Source: Tachypleus tridentatus
Lineage: Eukaryota; Arthropoda; Merostomata; Xiphosura; Limulidae
Length of the DNA: 64,000 nucleotides
Direction: 5' to 3'
Assembly (NCBI RefSeq): GCF_004210375.1
Contig: NC_134830.1
Location: 9,052,001-9,116,000 of the forward strand
Below the pieces are notes generated by a model, which had not been told where the DNA came from, did no database searches, and saw nothing but the letters and a program-made list of their open reading frames with translations. This document shows, one piece after another, positions 38,675 through 49,660 of the stretch. The position numbers and the translations under genes were made by a program. Positions within the stretch are counted from its first letter, which is position 1; each line of letters opens with the position of its first letter.

Positions 38675-41310
38675 AACAATCTATGGATAAAAATAGACTT
38701 GAAGAAGCGACTCTCAGGTCCACTTTTGTGGTGCATTAATTTTAGTGCGAGTTGTCGCTCTTAGTTTTGTTTCTCGATGAAATATTGGGTATAAGAGAAA
38801 CGTTTTAATGTTAAAACATCTGTTAGCCATTTCTTGTTTGCTTTCGATAATGATGGGGCATGACAGCTATTTTACAGCTGACTGAAATAAATAAATTCTG
38901 GGAAATGTCCAACAGAGGCAGTCGGTAAATTCCTCTATGAGCCAATCAAAGTTAAGATCATTTGTGAAATGAATTATTAGCGTTTTCGTAGAATAATTAT
39001 AGGGAAAAATCAGTTAGATTAACAACTTGTACTATATTGGAAAGCCAGTGCTTTTTCGTAATACTACGTTCCAATAATGACTTCACGAACAAATGTATAA
39101 CCTGACATTGTTGTTAGTCTATCTGCTGAAAGTATGAAACGAACAGACAACAAAACGTTTGTTGATTTCTTAGTTTAGAGTCTGCGTTTGTTAAAGCGGT
39201 TGTCTTTAATTGAACACGTTGCTGATAGAAAATTGCTAATTCGAAAACGATACGTGTTTAAAACTGAATCGATATTCGTTCTATGTTTTATGCACTTGGA
39301 TCTCACACTGTGTGTCTGAAGCTTGTTTTAGACTTATTATACTCGCTAGTCACTTGTGAGATGTCACTGCACTTGGATTTCTTGTACCCACCGCGTCACT
39401 AAAAATCGTAATGGGAAGACCCTAATGGAACTACCATTCTATCTCGATAAATGCATTTAGGCTTTCATGACTCCGTCTGTTTCGAGAACTAGGCCGTAAC
39501 GTGACACACACACACTGAGTTTTAACGTAAGCTACGTTTCAGTAATATATACTTGGCATCAGCGAGGAGAAATATGCGCATATTTCTCTTTCGGTGCATG
39601 AAAAGTTTAAACCTGTTGAACATAATTGTCGTTGTGTTGTTTCAGTAAAACTGCAATATTCCGCGCAATAAATATCTGGGTTTTACAGATGTAAGAAAGG
39701 CACAACACTGTAATTTTAAATAAATACATAATTAAAATGAAACAGTGGATTTTTATATGTTTTCCGTTCGTAAAATTTCTGCATCGTCTTTCTTTCTAGA
39801 AAGTGTGATTTTAAAATTCGTATTTGAAATTGGTCTATTTATTTTGAATAACACCAAAATATTTTGTATTATATTGTGAGAGAATTATACACTGCTCGGA
39901 AGAAGGGAGCTCTTCTTTGAACTGTAATTCCCTGAAAAGTGCTCCACTTTGCAAAACTTCACTTGTCTGCAAAATGGGATTTTCTTTGCGTTAAATTGCC
40001 TTGAGAAATCGGCGCATAGTTGCGTCTACAATGTATGGAAAAAAAGTGTCTCGGTTTTGCTCTCTGTTATGACTGCATTGGAAGAAAAGAGGGACATTGC
40101 GATAAAATACTGCGACTACAGAGATAAGAAATGCGAATTCTCCACTGTCCTAAGTTGCTCGTATGCAAATCATGACACATAATAGCTCAACCAACAGTTT
40201 AAGAAGAAACTGGTTACTTTCTTTATTGGTTAGACAAGAAGATGGCTTGTATTATTCTATTGTAGTTTTCTTTGAGAGGTATTTTAATGCATTTTCTTTT
40301 CAGAGTGACATTTTATAAGTATTTGTTTCGTATTTTTTCTAGTTAATTTAGTTAAAATCGTTTATTACTCAAAATACCGTTGTTCTTTAATTTAAGAAAC
40401 TTCGTCAACACATGTACAAGATAATAGACAGTTAACGTGGACTTTGAATCGTTAAAACGTGAGCACACGTTCAAGTACTTTCGTGTCACGTGCACAGCAA
40501 AGAATAACGGAACACAAGCAAGAGTGGTAGCGGCCAAATACTAAAGATAATGACTTATGAAAACAGCATTCGAAGATACTTCTGTTTCTAGATTTCTCTT
40601 TGTAAGATTTAGGTTAACGGCAGACGTTGTACACATCAAGCGATGTCCAACAAGGATCGCGCATTTTCGCACAAACTCGAACCCCTAAACTGTGATTAGA
40701 CTTTGAGAAATCTTGGACGTTGTTCTAACTAACGCCGTTTCAGGAGCATACGGGAAGAAATAAATACGTTTCATACAGTTGTTTAGTTATTGATGTTCCT
40801 GGTTATCATAAGATTAGAAAGTAAATTCCCAGATATTTGAGAAATTTACGCTTCAGTTATACAACTAGTTTTTCGATCAGAGTTAAATGGATTACTCCCG
40901 ATTACATATAGCTTTTTACTCTTAACTTTAAAGGCTATAATGCAGCAGAAACACCTAGAACATCAGATAAAATTTTGCGTCTAACAAGACAGTTAGTCTC
41001 ACTCTAATATAACGTAACCGGAGTTTTAATGCTCTTTTCTAAAATATATCGTTCTCTCCCTTTTCGGACGATAAGGGCGAACTTGTCCACATTGTTATCG
41101 TTTCGAGAAGTTTGGTACGTTTTCTACAATACAATTGACATTCTTATTTAAAACAAAAACAAGGTAATAAAATGGTAGAACTTAAAAGTTTGATCACATT
41201 TTAAGAAGTATGAAGGTGAAATCTACATGACGATGTCTAATTCGTGTAACACCCACGAAACGTTTAGAAATTGTTTGTATAAGTAGAGGCGTTTGGGAAA
41301 AGTAACTTCA

Positions 41311-41426
41311 ATGCTCAGGTTTCCTTCAATTCGTATTAATCTTTCGCCTTTTACTAAAGATTACCGTGGAGGGGAACATTACAATGAGCCTATAGGCGAA
41401 TTTTTGAAGTCTCACTTTTGTGAGAC
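41311..41426 (+). ncRNA. U5: U5 snRNA, copy A15
   Basis: 116 nt, two-C lower-stem form with intact loop I, Sm site and hairpin. Upstream it reverts to the GTATGAAGG variant seen in copies A1-A6. Confidence 0.93.
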
Positions 41427-44072
41427 AACAATCTATGGATAAAAATAGACTTGAAGAAGCGACTCTCAGGTCCACTTTTGTGGTGCATTAATTTTAGTGC
41501 GAGTTGTCGCTCTTAGTTTTGTTTCTCGATGAAATATTGGGTATAAGAGAAACGTTTTAATGTTAAAACATCTGTTAGCCATTTCTTGTTTGCTTTCGAT
41601 AATGATGGGGCATGACAGCTATTTTACAGCTGACTGAAATAAATAAATTCTGGGAAATGTCCAACAGAGGCAGTCGGTAAATTCCTCTATGAGCCAATCA
41701 AAGTTAAGATCATTTGTGAAATGAATTATTAGCGTTTTCGTAGAATAATTATAGGGAAAAATCAGTTAGATTAACAACTTGTACTATATTGGAAAGCCAG
41801 TGCTTTTTCGTAATACTACGTTCCAATAATGACTTCACGAACAAATGTATAACCTGACATTGTTGTTAGTCTATCTGCTGAAAGTATGAAACGAACAGAC
41901 AACAAAACGTTTGTTGATTTCTTAGTTTAGAGTCTGCGTTTGTTAAAGCGGTTGTCTTTAATTGAACACGTTGCTGATAGAAAATTGCTAATTCGAAAAC
42001 GATACGTGTTTAAAACTGAATCGATATTCGTTCTATGTTTTCATGCACTTGGATCTCACACTGTGTGTCTGAAGCTTGTTTTAGACTTATTATACTCGCT
42101 AGTCACTTGTGAGATGTCACTGCACTTGGATTTCTTGTACCCACCGCGTCACTAAAAATCGTAATGGGAAGACCCTAATGGAACTACCATTCTATCTCGA
42201 TAAATGCATTTAGGCTTTCATGACTCCGTCTGTTTCGAGAACTAGGCCGTAACGTGACACACACACACTGAGTTTTTAACGTAAGCTACGTTTCAGTAAT
42301 ATATACTTGGCATCAGCGAGGAGAAATATGCGCATATTTCTCTTTCGGTGCATGAAAAGTTTAAACCTGTTGAACATAATTGTCGTTGTGTTGTTTCAGT
42401 AAAACTGCAATATTCCGCGCAATAAATATCTGGGTTTTACAGATGTAAGAAAGGCACAACACTGTAATTTTAAATAAATACATAATTAAAATGAAACAGT
42501 GGATTTTTTATATGTTTTCCGTTCGTAAAATTTCTGCATCGTCTTTCTTTCTAGAAAGTGTGATTTTAAAAATTCGTATTTGAAATTGGTCTATTTATTT
42601 TGAATAACACCAAAATATTTTGTATTATATTGTGAGAGAATTATACACTGCTCGGAAGAAGGGAGCTCTTCTTTGAACTGTAATTCCCTGAACAAAGTGC
42701 TCCACTTTGCAAAAACTTCACTTGTCTGCAAAAATGGGATTTTCTTTGCGTTAAATTGCCTTGAGAAATCGGCGCATAGTTGCGTCTACAATGTATGGAA
42801 AAAAAGTGTCTCGGTTTTGCTCTCTGTTATGACTGCATTGGAAGAAAAGAGGGACATTGCGATAAAATACTGCGACTACAGAGATAAGAAATGCGAATTC
42901 TCCACTGTCCTAAGTTGCTCGTATGCAAATCATGACACATAATAGCTCAACCAACAGTTTAAGAAGAAACTGGTTACTTTCTTTATTGGTTAGACAAGAA
43001 GATGGCTTGTATTATTCTATTGTAGTTTTCTTTGAGAGGTATTTTAATGCATTTTCTTTTCAGAGTGACATTTTTATAAGTATTTGTTTCGTATTTCTTC
43101 TAGTTAATTTAGTTAAAATCGTTTATTACTCAAAATACCGTTGTTCTTTAATTTAAGAAACTTCGTCAACACATGTACAAGATAATAGACAGTTAACGTG
43201 GACTTTGAATCGTTAAAACGTGAGCACACGTTCAAGTACTTTCGTGTCACGTGCACAGCAAAGAATAACGGAACACAAGCAAGAGTGGTAGCGGCCAAAT
43301 ACTAAAGATAATGACTTATGAAAACAGCATTCGAAGATACTTCTGTTTCTAGATATCTCTTTGTAAGATTTAGGTTAACGGCAGACGTTGTACACATCAA
43401 GCGATGTCCAACAAGGATCGCGCATTTTCGCACAAACTCGAACCCCTAAACTGTGATTAGACTTTGAGAAATCTTGGACGTTGTTCTAACTAACGCCGTT
43501 TCAGGAGCATACGGGAAGAAATAAATACGTTTCATACAGTTGTTTAGTTATTGATGTTCCTGGTTATCATAAGATTAGAAAGTAAATTCCCAGATATTTG
43601 AGAAATTTACGCTTCAGTTATACAACTAGTTTTTCGATCAGAGTTAAATGGATTACTCCCGATTACATATAGCTTTTTACTCTTAACTTTAAAGGCTATA
43701 ATGCAGCAGAAACACCTAGAACATCAGATAAAATTTTGCGTCTAACAAGACAGTTAGTCTCACTCTAATATAACGTAACCGGAGTTTTAATGCTCTTTTC
43801 TAAAATATATCGTTCTCTCCCTTTTCGGACGATAAGGGCGAACTTGTCCACATTGTTATCGTTTCGAGAAGTTTGGTACGTTTTCTACAATACAATTGAC
43901 ATTCTTATTTAAAACAAAAACAAGGTAATAAAAATGGTAGAACTTAAAAGTTTGATCACATTTTAAGAAGTATGAAGGTGAAATCTACATGACGATGTCT
44001 AATTCGTGTAACACCCACGAAACGTTTAGAAATTGTTTGTATAAGTAGAGGCGTTTGGGAAAAGTAACTTCA

Positions 44073-44189
44073 ATGCTCAGGTTTCCCTTCAATTCGTATT
44101 AATCTTTCGCCTTTTACTAAAGATTACCGTGGAGGGGAACATTACAATGAGCCTATAGGCGAATTTTTGAAGTCTCACTTTTGTGAGAC
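44073..44189 (+). ncRNA. U5: U5 snRNA, copy A16
   Basis: Consensus 117-nt form; all U5 elements intact. It is the last intact U5 gene visible in array A. Confidence 0.94.
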
Positions 44190-46834
44190 AACAATCTATG
44201 GATAAAAATAGACTTGAAGAAGCGACTCTCAGGTCCACTTTTGTGGTGCATTAATTTTAGTGCGAGTTGTCGCTCTTAGTTTTGTTTCTCGATGAAATAT
44301 TGGGTATAAGAGAAACGTTTTAATGTTAAAACATCTGTTAGCCATTTCTTGTTTGCTTTCGATAATGATGGGGCATGACAGCTATTTTACAGCTGACTGA
44401 AATAAATAAATTCTGGGAAATGTCCAACAGAGGCAGTCGGTAAATTCCTCTATGAGCCAATCAAAGTTAAGATCATTTGTGAAATGAATTATTAGCGTTT
44501 TCGTAGAATAATTATAGGGAAAAATCAGTTAGATTAACAACTTGTACTATATTGGAAAGCCAGTGCTTTTTCGTAATACTACGTTCCAATAATGACTTCA
44601 CGAACAAATGTATAACCTGACATTGTTGTTAGTCTATCTGCTGAAAGTATGAAACGAACAGACAACAAAACGTTTGTTGATTTCTTAGTTTAGAGTCTGC
44701 GTTTGTTAAAGCGGTTGTCTTTAATTGAACACGTTGCTGATAGAAAATTGCTAATTCGAAAACGATACGTGTTTAAAACTGAATCGATATTCGTTCTATG
44801 TTTTATGCACATGGATCTCACACTGTGTGTCTGAAGCTTGTTTTAGACTTATTATACTCGCTAGTCACTTGTGAGATGTCACTGCACTTGGATTTCTTGT
44901 ACCCACCGCGTCACTAAAAATCGTAATGGGAAGACCCTAATGGAACTACCATTCTATCTCGATAAATGCATTTAGGCTTTCATGACTCCGTCTGTTTCGA
45001 GAACTAGGCCGTAACGTGACACACACACACTGAGTTTTTAACGTAAGCTACGTTTCAGTAATATATACTTGGCATCAGCGAGGAGAAATATGCGCATATT
45101 TCTCTTTCGGTGCATGAAAAGTTTAAACCTGTTGAACATAATTGTCGTTGTGTTGTTTCAGTAAAACTGCAATATTCCGCGCAATAAATATCTGGGTTTT
45201 ACAGATGTAAGAAAGGCACAACACTGTAATTTTAAATAAATACATAATTAAAATGAAACAGTGGATTTTTGATATGTTTTCCGTTCGTAAAATTTCTGCA
45301 TCGTCTTTCTTTCTAGAAAGTGTGATTTTAAAAATTCGTATTTGAAATTGGTCTATTTATTTTGAATAACACGAAAATATTTTGTATTATATTGTGAGAG
45401 AATTATACACTGCTCGGAAGAAGGGAGCTCTTCTTTGAACTGTAATTCCCTGAAAAAGTGCTCCACTTTGCAAAAACTTCACTTGTCTGCAAAAATGGGA
45501 TTTTCTTTGCGTTAAATTGCCTTGAGAAATCGGCGCATAGTTGCGTCTACAATGTATGGAAAAAAAGTGTCTCGGTTTTGCTCTCTGTTATGACTGCATT
45601 GGAAGAAAAGAGGGACATTGCGATAAAATACTGCGACTACAGAGATAAGAAATGCGAATTCTCCACTGTCCTAAGTTGCTCGTATGCAAATCATGACACA
45701 TAATAGCTCAACCAACAGTTTAAGAAGAAACTGGTTACTTTCTTTATTGGTTAGACAAGAAGATGGCTTGTATTATTCTATCGTAGTTTTCTTTGAGAGG
45801 TATTTTAATGCATTTTCTTTTCAAAGTGACATTTTATAAGTATTTGTTTCTGTATTTCTTCTAGTTAATTTAGTTAAAATCGTTTATTACTCAAAATACC
45901 GTTGTTCTTTAATTTAAGAAACTTCGTCAACACATGTACAAGATAATAGACAGTTAACGTGGACTTTGAATCGTTAAAACGTGAGCACACGTTCAAGTAC
46001 TTTCGTGTCACGTGCACAGCAAAGAATAACGGAACACAAGCAAGAGTGGTAGCGGCCAAATACTAAAGATAATGACTTATGAAAACAGCATTCGAAGATA
46101 CTTCTGTTTCTAGATTTCTCTTTGTAAGATTTAGGTTAACGGCAGACGTTGTACACATCAAGCGATGTCCAACAAGGATCGCGCATTTTCGCACAAACTC
46201 GAACCCCTAAACTGTGATTAGACTTTGAGAAATCTTGGACGTTGTTCTAACTAACGCCGTTTCAGGAGCATACGGGAAGAAATAAATACGTTTCATACAG
46301 TTGTTTAGTTATTGATGTTCCTGGTTATCATAAGATTAGAAAGTAAATTCCCAGATATTTGAGAAATTTACGCTTCAGTTATACAACTAGTTTTTCGATC
46401 AGAGTTAAATGGATTACTCCCGATTACATATAGCTTTTTACTCTTAACTTTAAAGGCTATAATGCAGCAGAAACACCTAGAACATCAGATAAAATTTTGC
46501 GTCTAACAAGACAGTTAGTCTCACTCTAATATAACGTAACCGGAGTTTTAATGCTCTTTTCTAAAATACATCGTTCTCTCCCTTTTCGGACGATAAGGGC
46601 GAACTTGTCCACATTGTTATCGTTTCGAGAAGTTTGGTACGTTTTCTACAATACAATTGACATTCTTATTTAAAAACAAAAACAAGGTAATAAAAATGGT
46701 AGAACTTAAAAGTTTGATCACATTTTAAGAAGTATGAAGGTGAAATCTACATGACGATGTCTAATTCGTGTAACACCCACGAAACGTTTAGAAATTGTTT
46801 GTATAAGTAGAGGCGTTTGGGAAAAGTAACTTCA

Positions 46835-46920
46835 ATGCTCAGGTTTCCTTCAATTCGTATTAATCTTTCGCCTTTACTAAAGATTACCGTGGAGGGGAAC
46901 ATTACAATGAGCCTATAGGC
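46835..46920 (+). pseudogene. U5: U5 snRNA pseudogene, copy A17, 3' truncated
   Basis: The 5' part is U5 (two-C lower stem, 3-T loop I, GGGG arm) up to GCCTATAGGC. Then about 31 bp present in every other copy is missing, and the sequence resumes in the downstream flank at TCAATCTATGG. The missing stretch holds the Sm site and the whole terminal hairpin. Without an Sm site the transcript could not assemble an Sm core, so this copy should not make a functional snRNP. The promoter elements and the 3' box remain. Confidence 0.88.
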
Positions 46921-47675
46921 TCAATCTATGGATAAAAATAGACTTGAAGAAGCGACTCTCAGGTCCACTTTTGTGGTGCATTAATTTTAGTGCGAGTTGT
47001 CGCTCTTAGTTTTGTTTCTCGATGAAATATTGGGTATAAGAGAAACGTTTTAATGTTAAAACATCTGTTAGCCATTTCTTGTTTGCTTTCGATAATGATG
47101 GGGCATGACAGCTATTTTACAGCTGACTGAAATAAATAAATTCTGGGAAATGTCCAACAGAGGCAGTCGGTAAATTCCTCTATGAGCCAATCAAAGTTAA
47201 GATCATTTGTGAAATGAATTATTAGCGTTTTCGTAGAATAATTATAGGGAAAAATCAGTTAGATTAACAACTTATACTATATTGGAAAGCCAGTGCTTTT
47301 TTGTAATACTACGTTCCAATATTGACTTCACGAACAAATGTATAACCTGACATTGTTGTTAGTCTATCTGCTGAAAGTATGAAACGAACAGACAACAAAA
47401 CGTTTGTTGATTTCTTAGTTTAGAGTCTGCGTTTGTTAAAGCGGTTGTCTTTAATTGAACACGTTGCTGATAGAAAATTGCTAATTCGAAAACGATACGT
47501 GTTTAAAACTGAATCGATATTCGTTCTATGTTTTTATGCACATGGATCTCACACTGTGTGTCTGAAGCTTGTTTTAGACTTATTATACTCGCTAGTCACT
47601 TGTGAGATGTCACTGCACTTGGATTTCTTGTACCCACCGCGTCACTAAAAATCGTAATGGGAAGACCCTAATGGA

Positions 47676-47690
47676 ACTACCACTGAGTTT
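47676..47690. other. Deletion junction of about 80 bp in the last visible A unit
   Basis: ATGGAACTACCACTGAGTTT joins sequence that is normally separated by about 80 bp (ATTCTATCTCG through the CA run). With the deletion inside U5 A17 it accounts for the 2651-bp spacing of the last two units. Confidence 0.8.
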
Positions 47691-48565
47691 TTAACGTAAG
47701 CTACGTTTCAGTAATATATACTTGGCATCAGCGAGGAGAAATATGCGCATATTTCTCTTTCTGTGCATGAAAAGTTTAAACCTGTTGAACATAATTGTCG
47801 TTGTGTTGTTTCAGTAAAACTGCAATATTCCGCGCAATAAATATCTGGGTTTTACAGATGTAAGAAAGGCACAACACTGTAATTTTAAATAAATCCATAA
47901 TTATAATGAAACAGTAGATTTTTGATATGTTTTCCGTTCGTAAAATTTCTGCATCGTCTTTCTTTCTAGAAAGTGTGATTTTAAAAATTCGTATTTGAAA
48001 TTGTTCTATTTATTTTGAATAACACGAAAATATTTTGTATTATATTGTGAGAGAATTATTCACTGCTCGGAAGAAGGGAGCTCTTCTTTGAACTGTAATT
48101 CCTTGAAAATGTGCTCCACTTTGCAAAAACTTCACTTGTCTGCAAAAATGGGATTTTCTTTGCGTTAAATTGCCTTGAGAAATCGGCGCATAGTTGCGTC
48201 TACAATGTATGGAAAAAAAGTGTCTCGGTTTTGCTCTCTGTTATGACTGCATTGGAAGAAAAGAGGGACATTGCGATAAAATACTGCGACTACAGAGATA
48301 AGAAATGCGAATTCTCCACTGTCCTAAGTTGCTCGTATGCAAATCATGACACATAATAGCTCAACCAACAGTTTAAGAAGAAACTGGTTACTTTCCTTAT
48401 TGGTTAGACAAGAAGATGGCTTTTATTATTCTATTGTAGTTTTCTTTGAGAGGTATTTTAATGCATTTTCTTTCAGAGTGACATTTTATAAGTATTTGTT
48501 TCGTATTTCTTCTAGTTAATTTAGTTAAAATCGTTTATTACTCAAAATACCGTTGTTCTTTAATT

Positions 48566-49065
48566 NNNNNNNNNNNNNNNNNNNNNNNNNNNNNNNNNNN
48601 NNNNNNNNNNNNNNNNNNNNNNNNNNNNNNNNNNNNNNNNNNNNNNNNNNNNNNNNNNNNNNNNNNNNNNNNNNNNNNNNNNNNNNNNNNNNNNNNNNNN
48701 NNNNNNNNNNNNNNNNNNNNNNNNNNNNNNNNNNNNNNNNNNNNNNNNNNNNNNNNNNNNNNNNNNNNNNNNNNNNNNNNNNNNNNNNNNNNNNNNNNNN
48801 NNNNNNNNNNNNNNNNNNNNNNNNNNNNNNNNNNNNNNNNNNNNNNNNNNNNNNNNNNNNNNNNNNNNNNNNNNNNNNNNNNNNNNNNNNNNNNNNNNNN
48901 NNNNNNNNNNNNNNNNNNNNNNNNNNNNNNNNNNNNNNNNNNNNNNNNNNNNNNNNNNNNNNNNNNNNNNNNNNNNNNNNNNNNNNNNNNNNNNNNNNNN
49001 NNNNNNNNNNNNNNNNNNNNNNNNNNNNNNNNNNNNNNNNNNNNNNNNNNNNNNNNNNNNNNNNN
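48566..49065. other. Assembly gap of 500 N
   Basis: Exactly 500 unknown bases, a conventional placeholder length. To the left the sequence stops inside array A unit 18, about 960 bp before its expected U5. To the right it resumes inside a B unit, about 250 bp downstream of where that unit's U5 core should end. The A-to-B junction, and probably further units of either type, are hidden here. Confidence 0.97.
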
Positions 49066-49386
49066 AAAGACGATAACGCAAAATTAAAAGGGCCCAGCAT
49101 TAGTGAGACAGAAATACTTGAATAAGAGGAAACGAGTACTGGGTCCTGTTTTCATCTTGTAATGCGACAACCGCCACGACTTCTATATCGATGAAAACAA
49201 GCAGAAAAATGGACACTAGATTCAAAGTACAACAACAAAAACACCTTCACACGTTTTCGAACCAGTGTAAAATCAAATAAACGCAACATAACCATAGAAA
49301 ACTCCCAGCTACTAAGTAGAGAAACAAACGTAAAATCAAATAAGCCTACTTATACATCAACTAGAATCAAAATTAAACCAGCATAA

Positions 49387-49660
49387 GACCCGGCATGACC
49401 AGATGGTTAAAGCACTCGATTCTGCAATCCGAGGAGCGCGTGGGTTCTAATCCTCGTCATACCAAACATGCTTGCCCTTTCAGCCGTGAGGTTGTTATAA
49501 AGTTACGGTCAATACCAGTATTCGTTGGTAAAAGAGTTGGCGGTGGGTGGTGATGACTAATTGCCTTCCCTCTAGTCTTACACTGTTAAATTAGGGACAG
49601 CTGGCGCAGATAGCCATCGTGTAGCTTTGTTCGAAATTCAAAACAAACAAACCAAAACGC
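49387..49660 (+). mobile_element. tRNA-derived SINE in array B, copy 1
   Basis: About 270 bp. A tRNA-like head carries an A-box-like TGACCAGATGGTTAAAG and a B-box-like GGTTCTAATCC. A central domain contains GGTGGGTGGTGATGAC and CCTCTAGTCTTACACTG. The tail is AAACAAACAAACC. The head ends in CCA-like ATACCA. This copy has extra bases in the head (GATTCTGCAATCC, GAGCGCGTGG) compared with the others. From memory, the central domain matches a SINE family common in chelicerate and some other invertebrate genomes. No clear target site duplication is visible. Confidence 0.82.

Larger units (their letters stand above)
1..48565 (+). repeat. Array A: tandem U5 snRNA repeat, ~2.755 kb unit
   Basis: Seventeen complete head-to-tail units plus a partial one at the right end, all in the same orientation. 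The same landmarks recur in each unit: CA-rich start, 22-bp palindrome, U5 promoter, U5 gene and 3' box. U5 starts lie at 1847, 4779, 8244, 11000, 13754, 16514, 19270, 22029, 24783, 27538, 30291, 33046, 35802, 38558, 41311, 44073 and 46835. Intervals are 2753-2762 bp except 2932 (extra internal repeat) and 3465 (partial duplication). Units are nearly identical, differing mainly by scattered substitutions and homopolymer lengths. The window opens inside a unit, so the array continues to the left. This is the structure expected of a multicopy RNA gene family homogenised by unequal exchange and gene conversion. Confidence 0.97.

Noticed and set aside
41940-42155. 71-codon plus-strand frame present in some A units
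   Set aside because: Open only where a T run has 4-5 bases; most units break it. Not expected of a coding gene.
48525-49125. Long frames of 170-190 codons across the gap
   Set aside because: They consist almost entirely of unknown bases.
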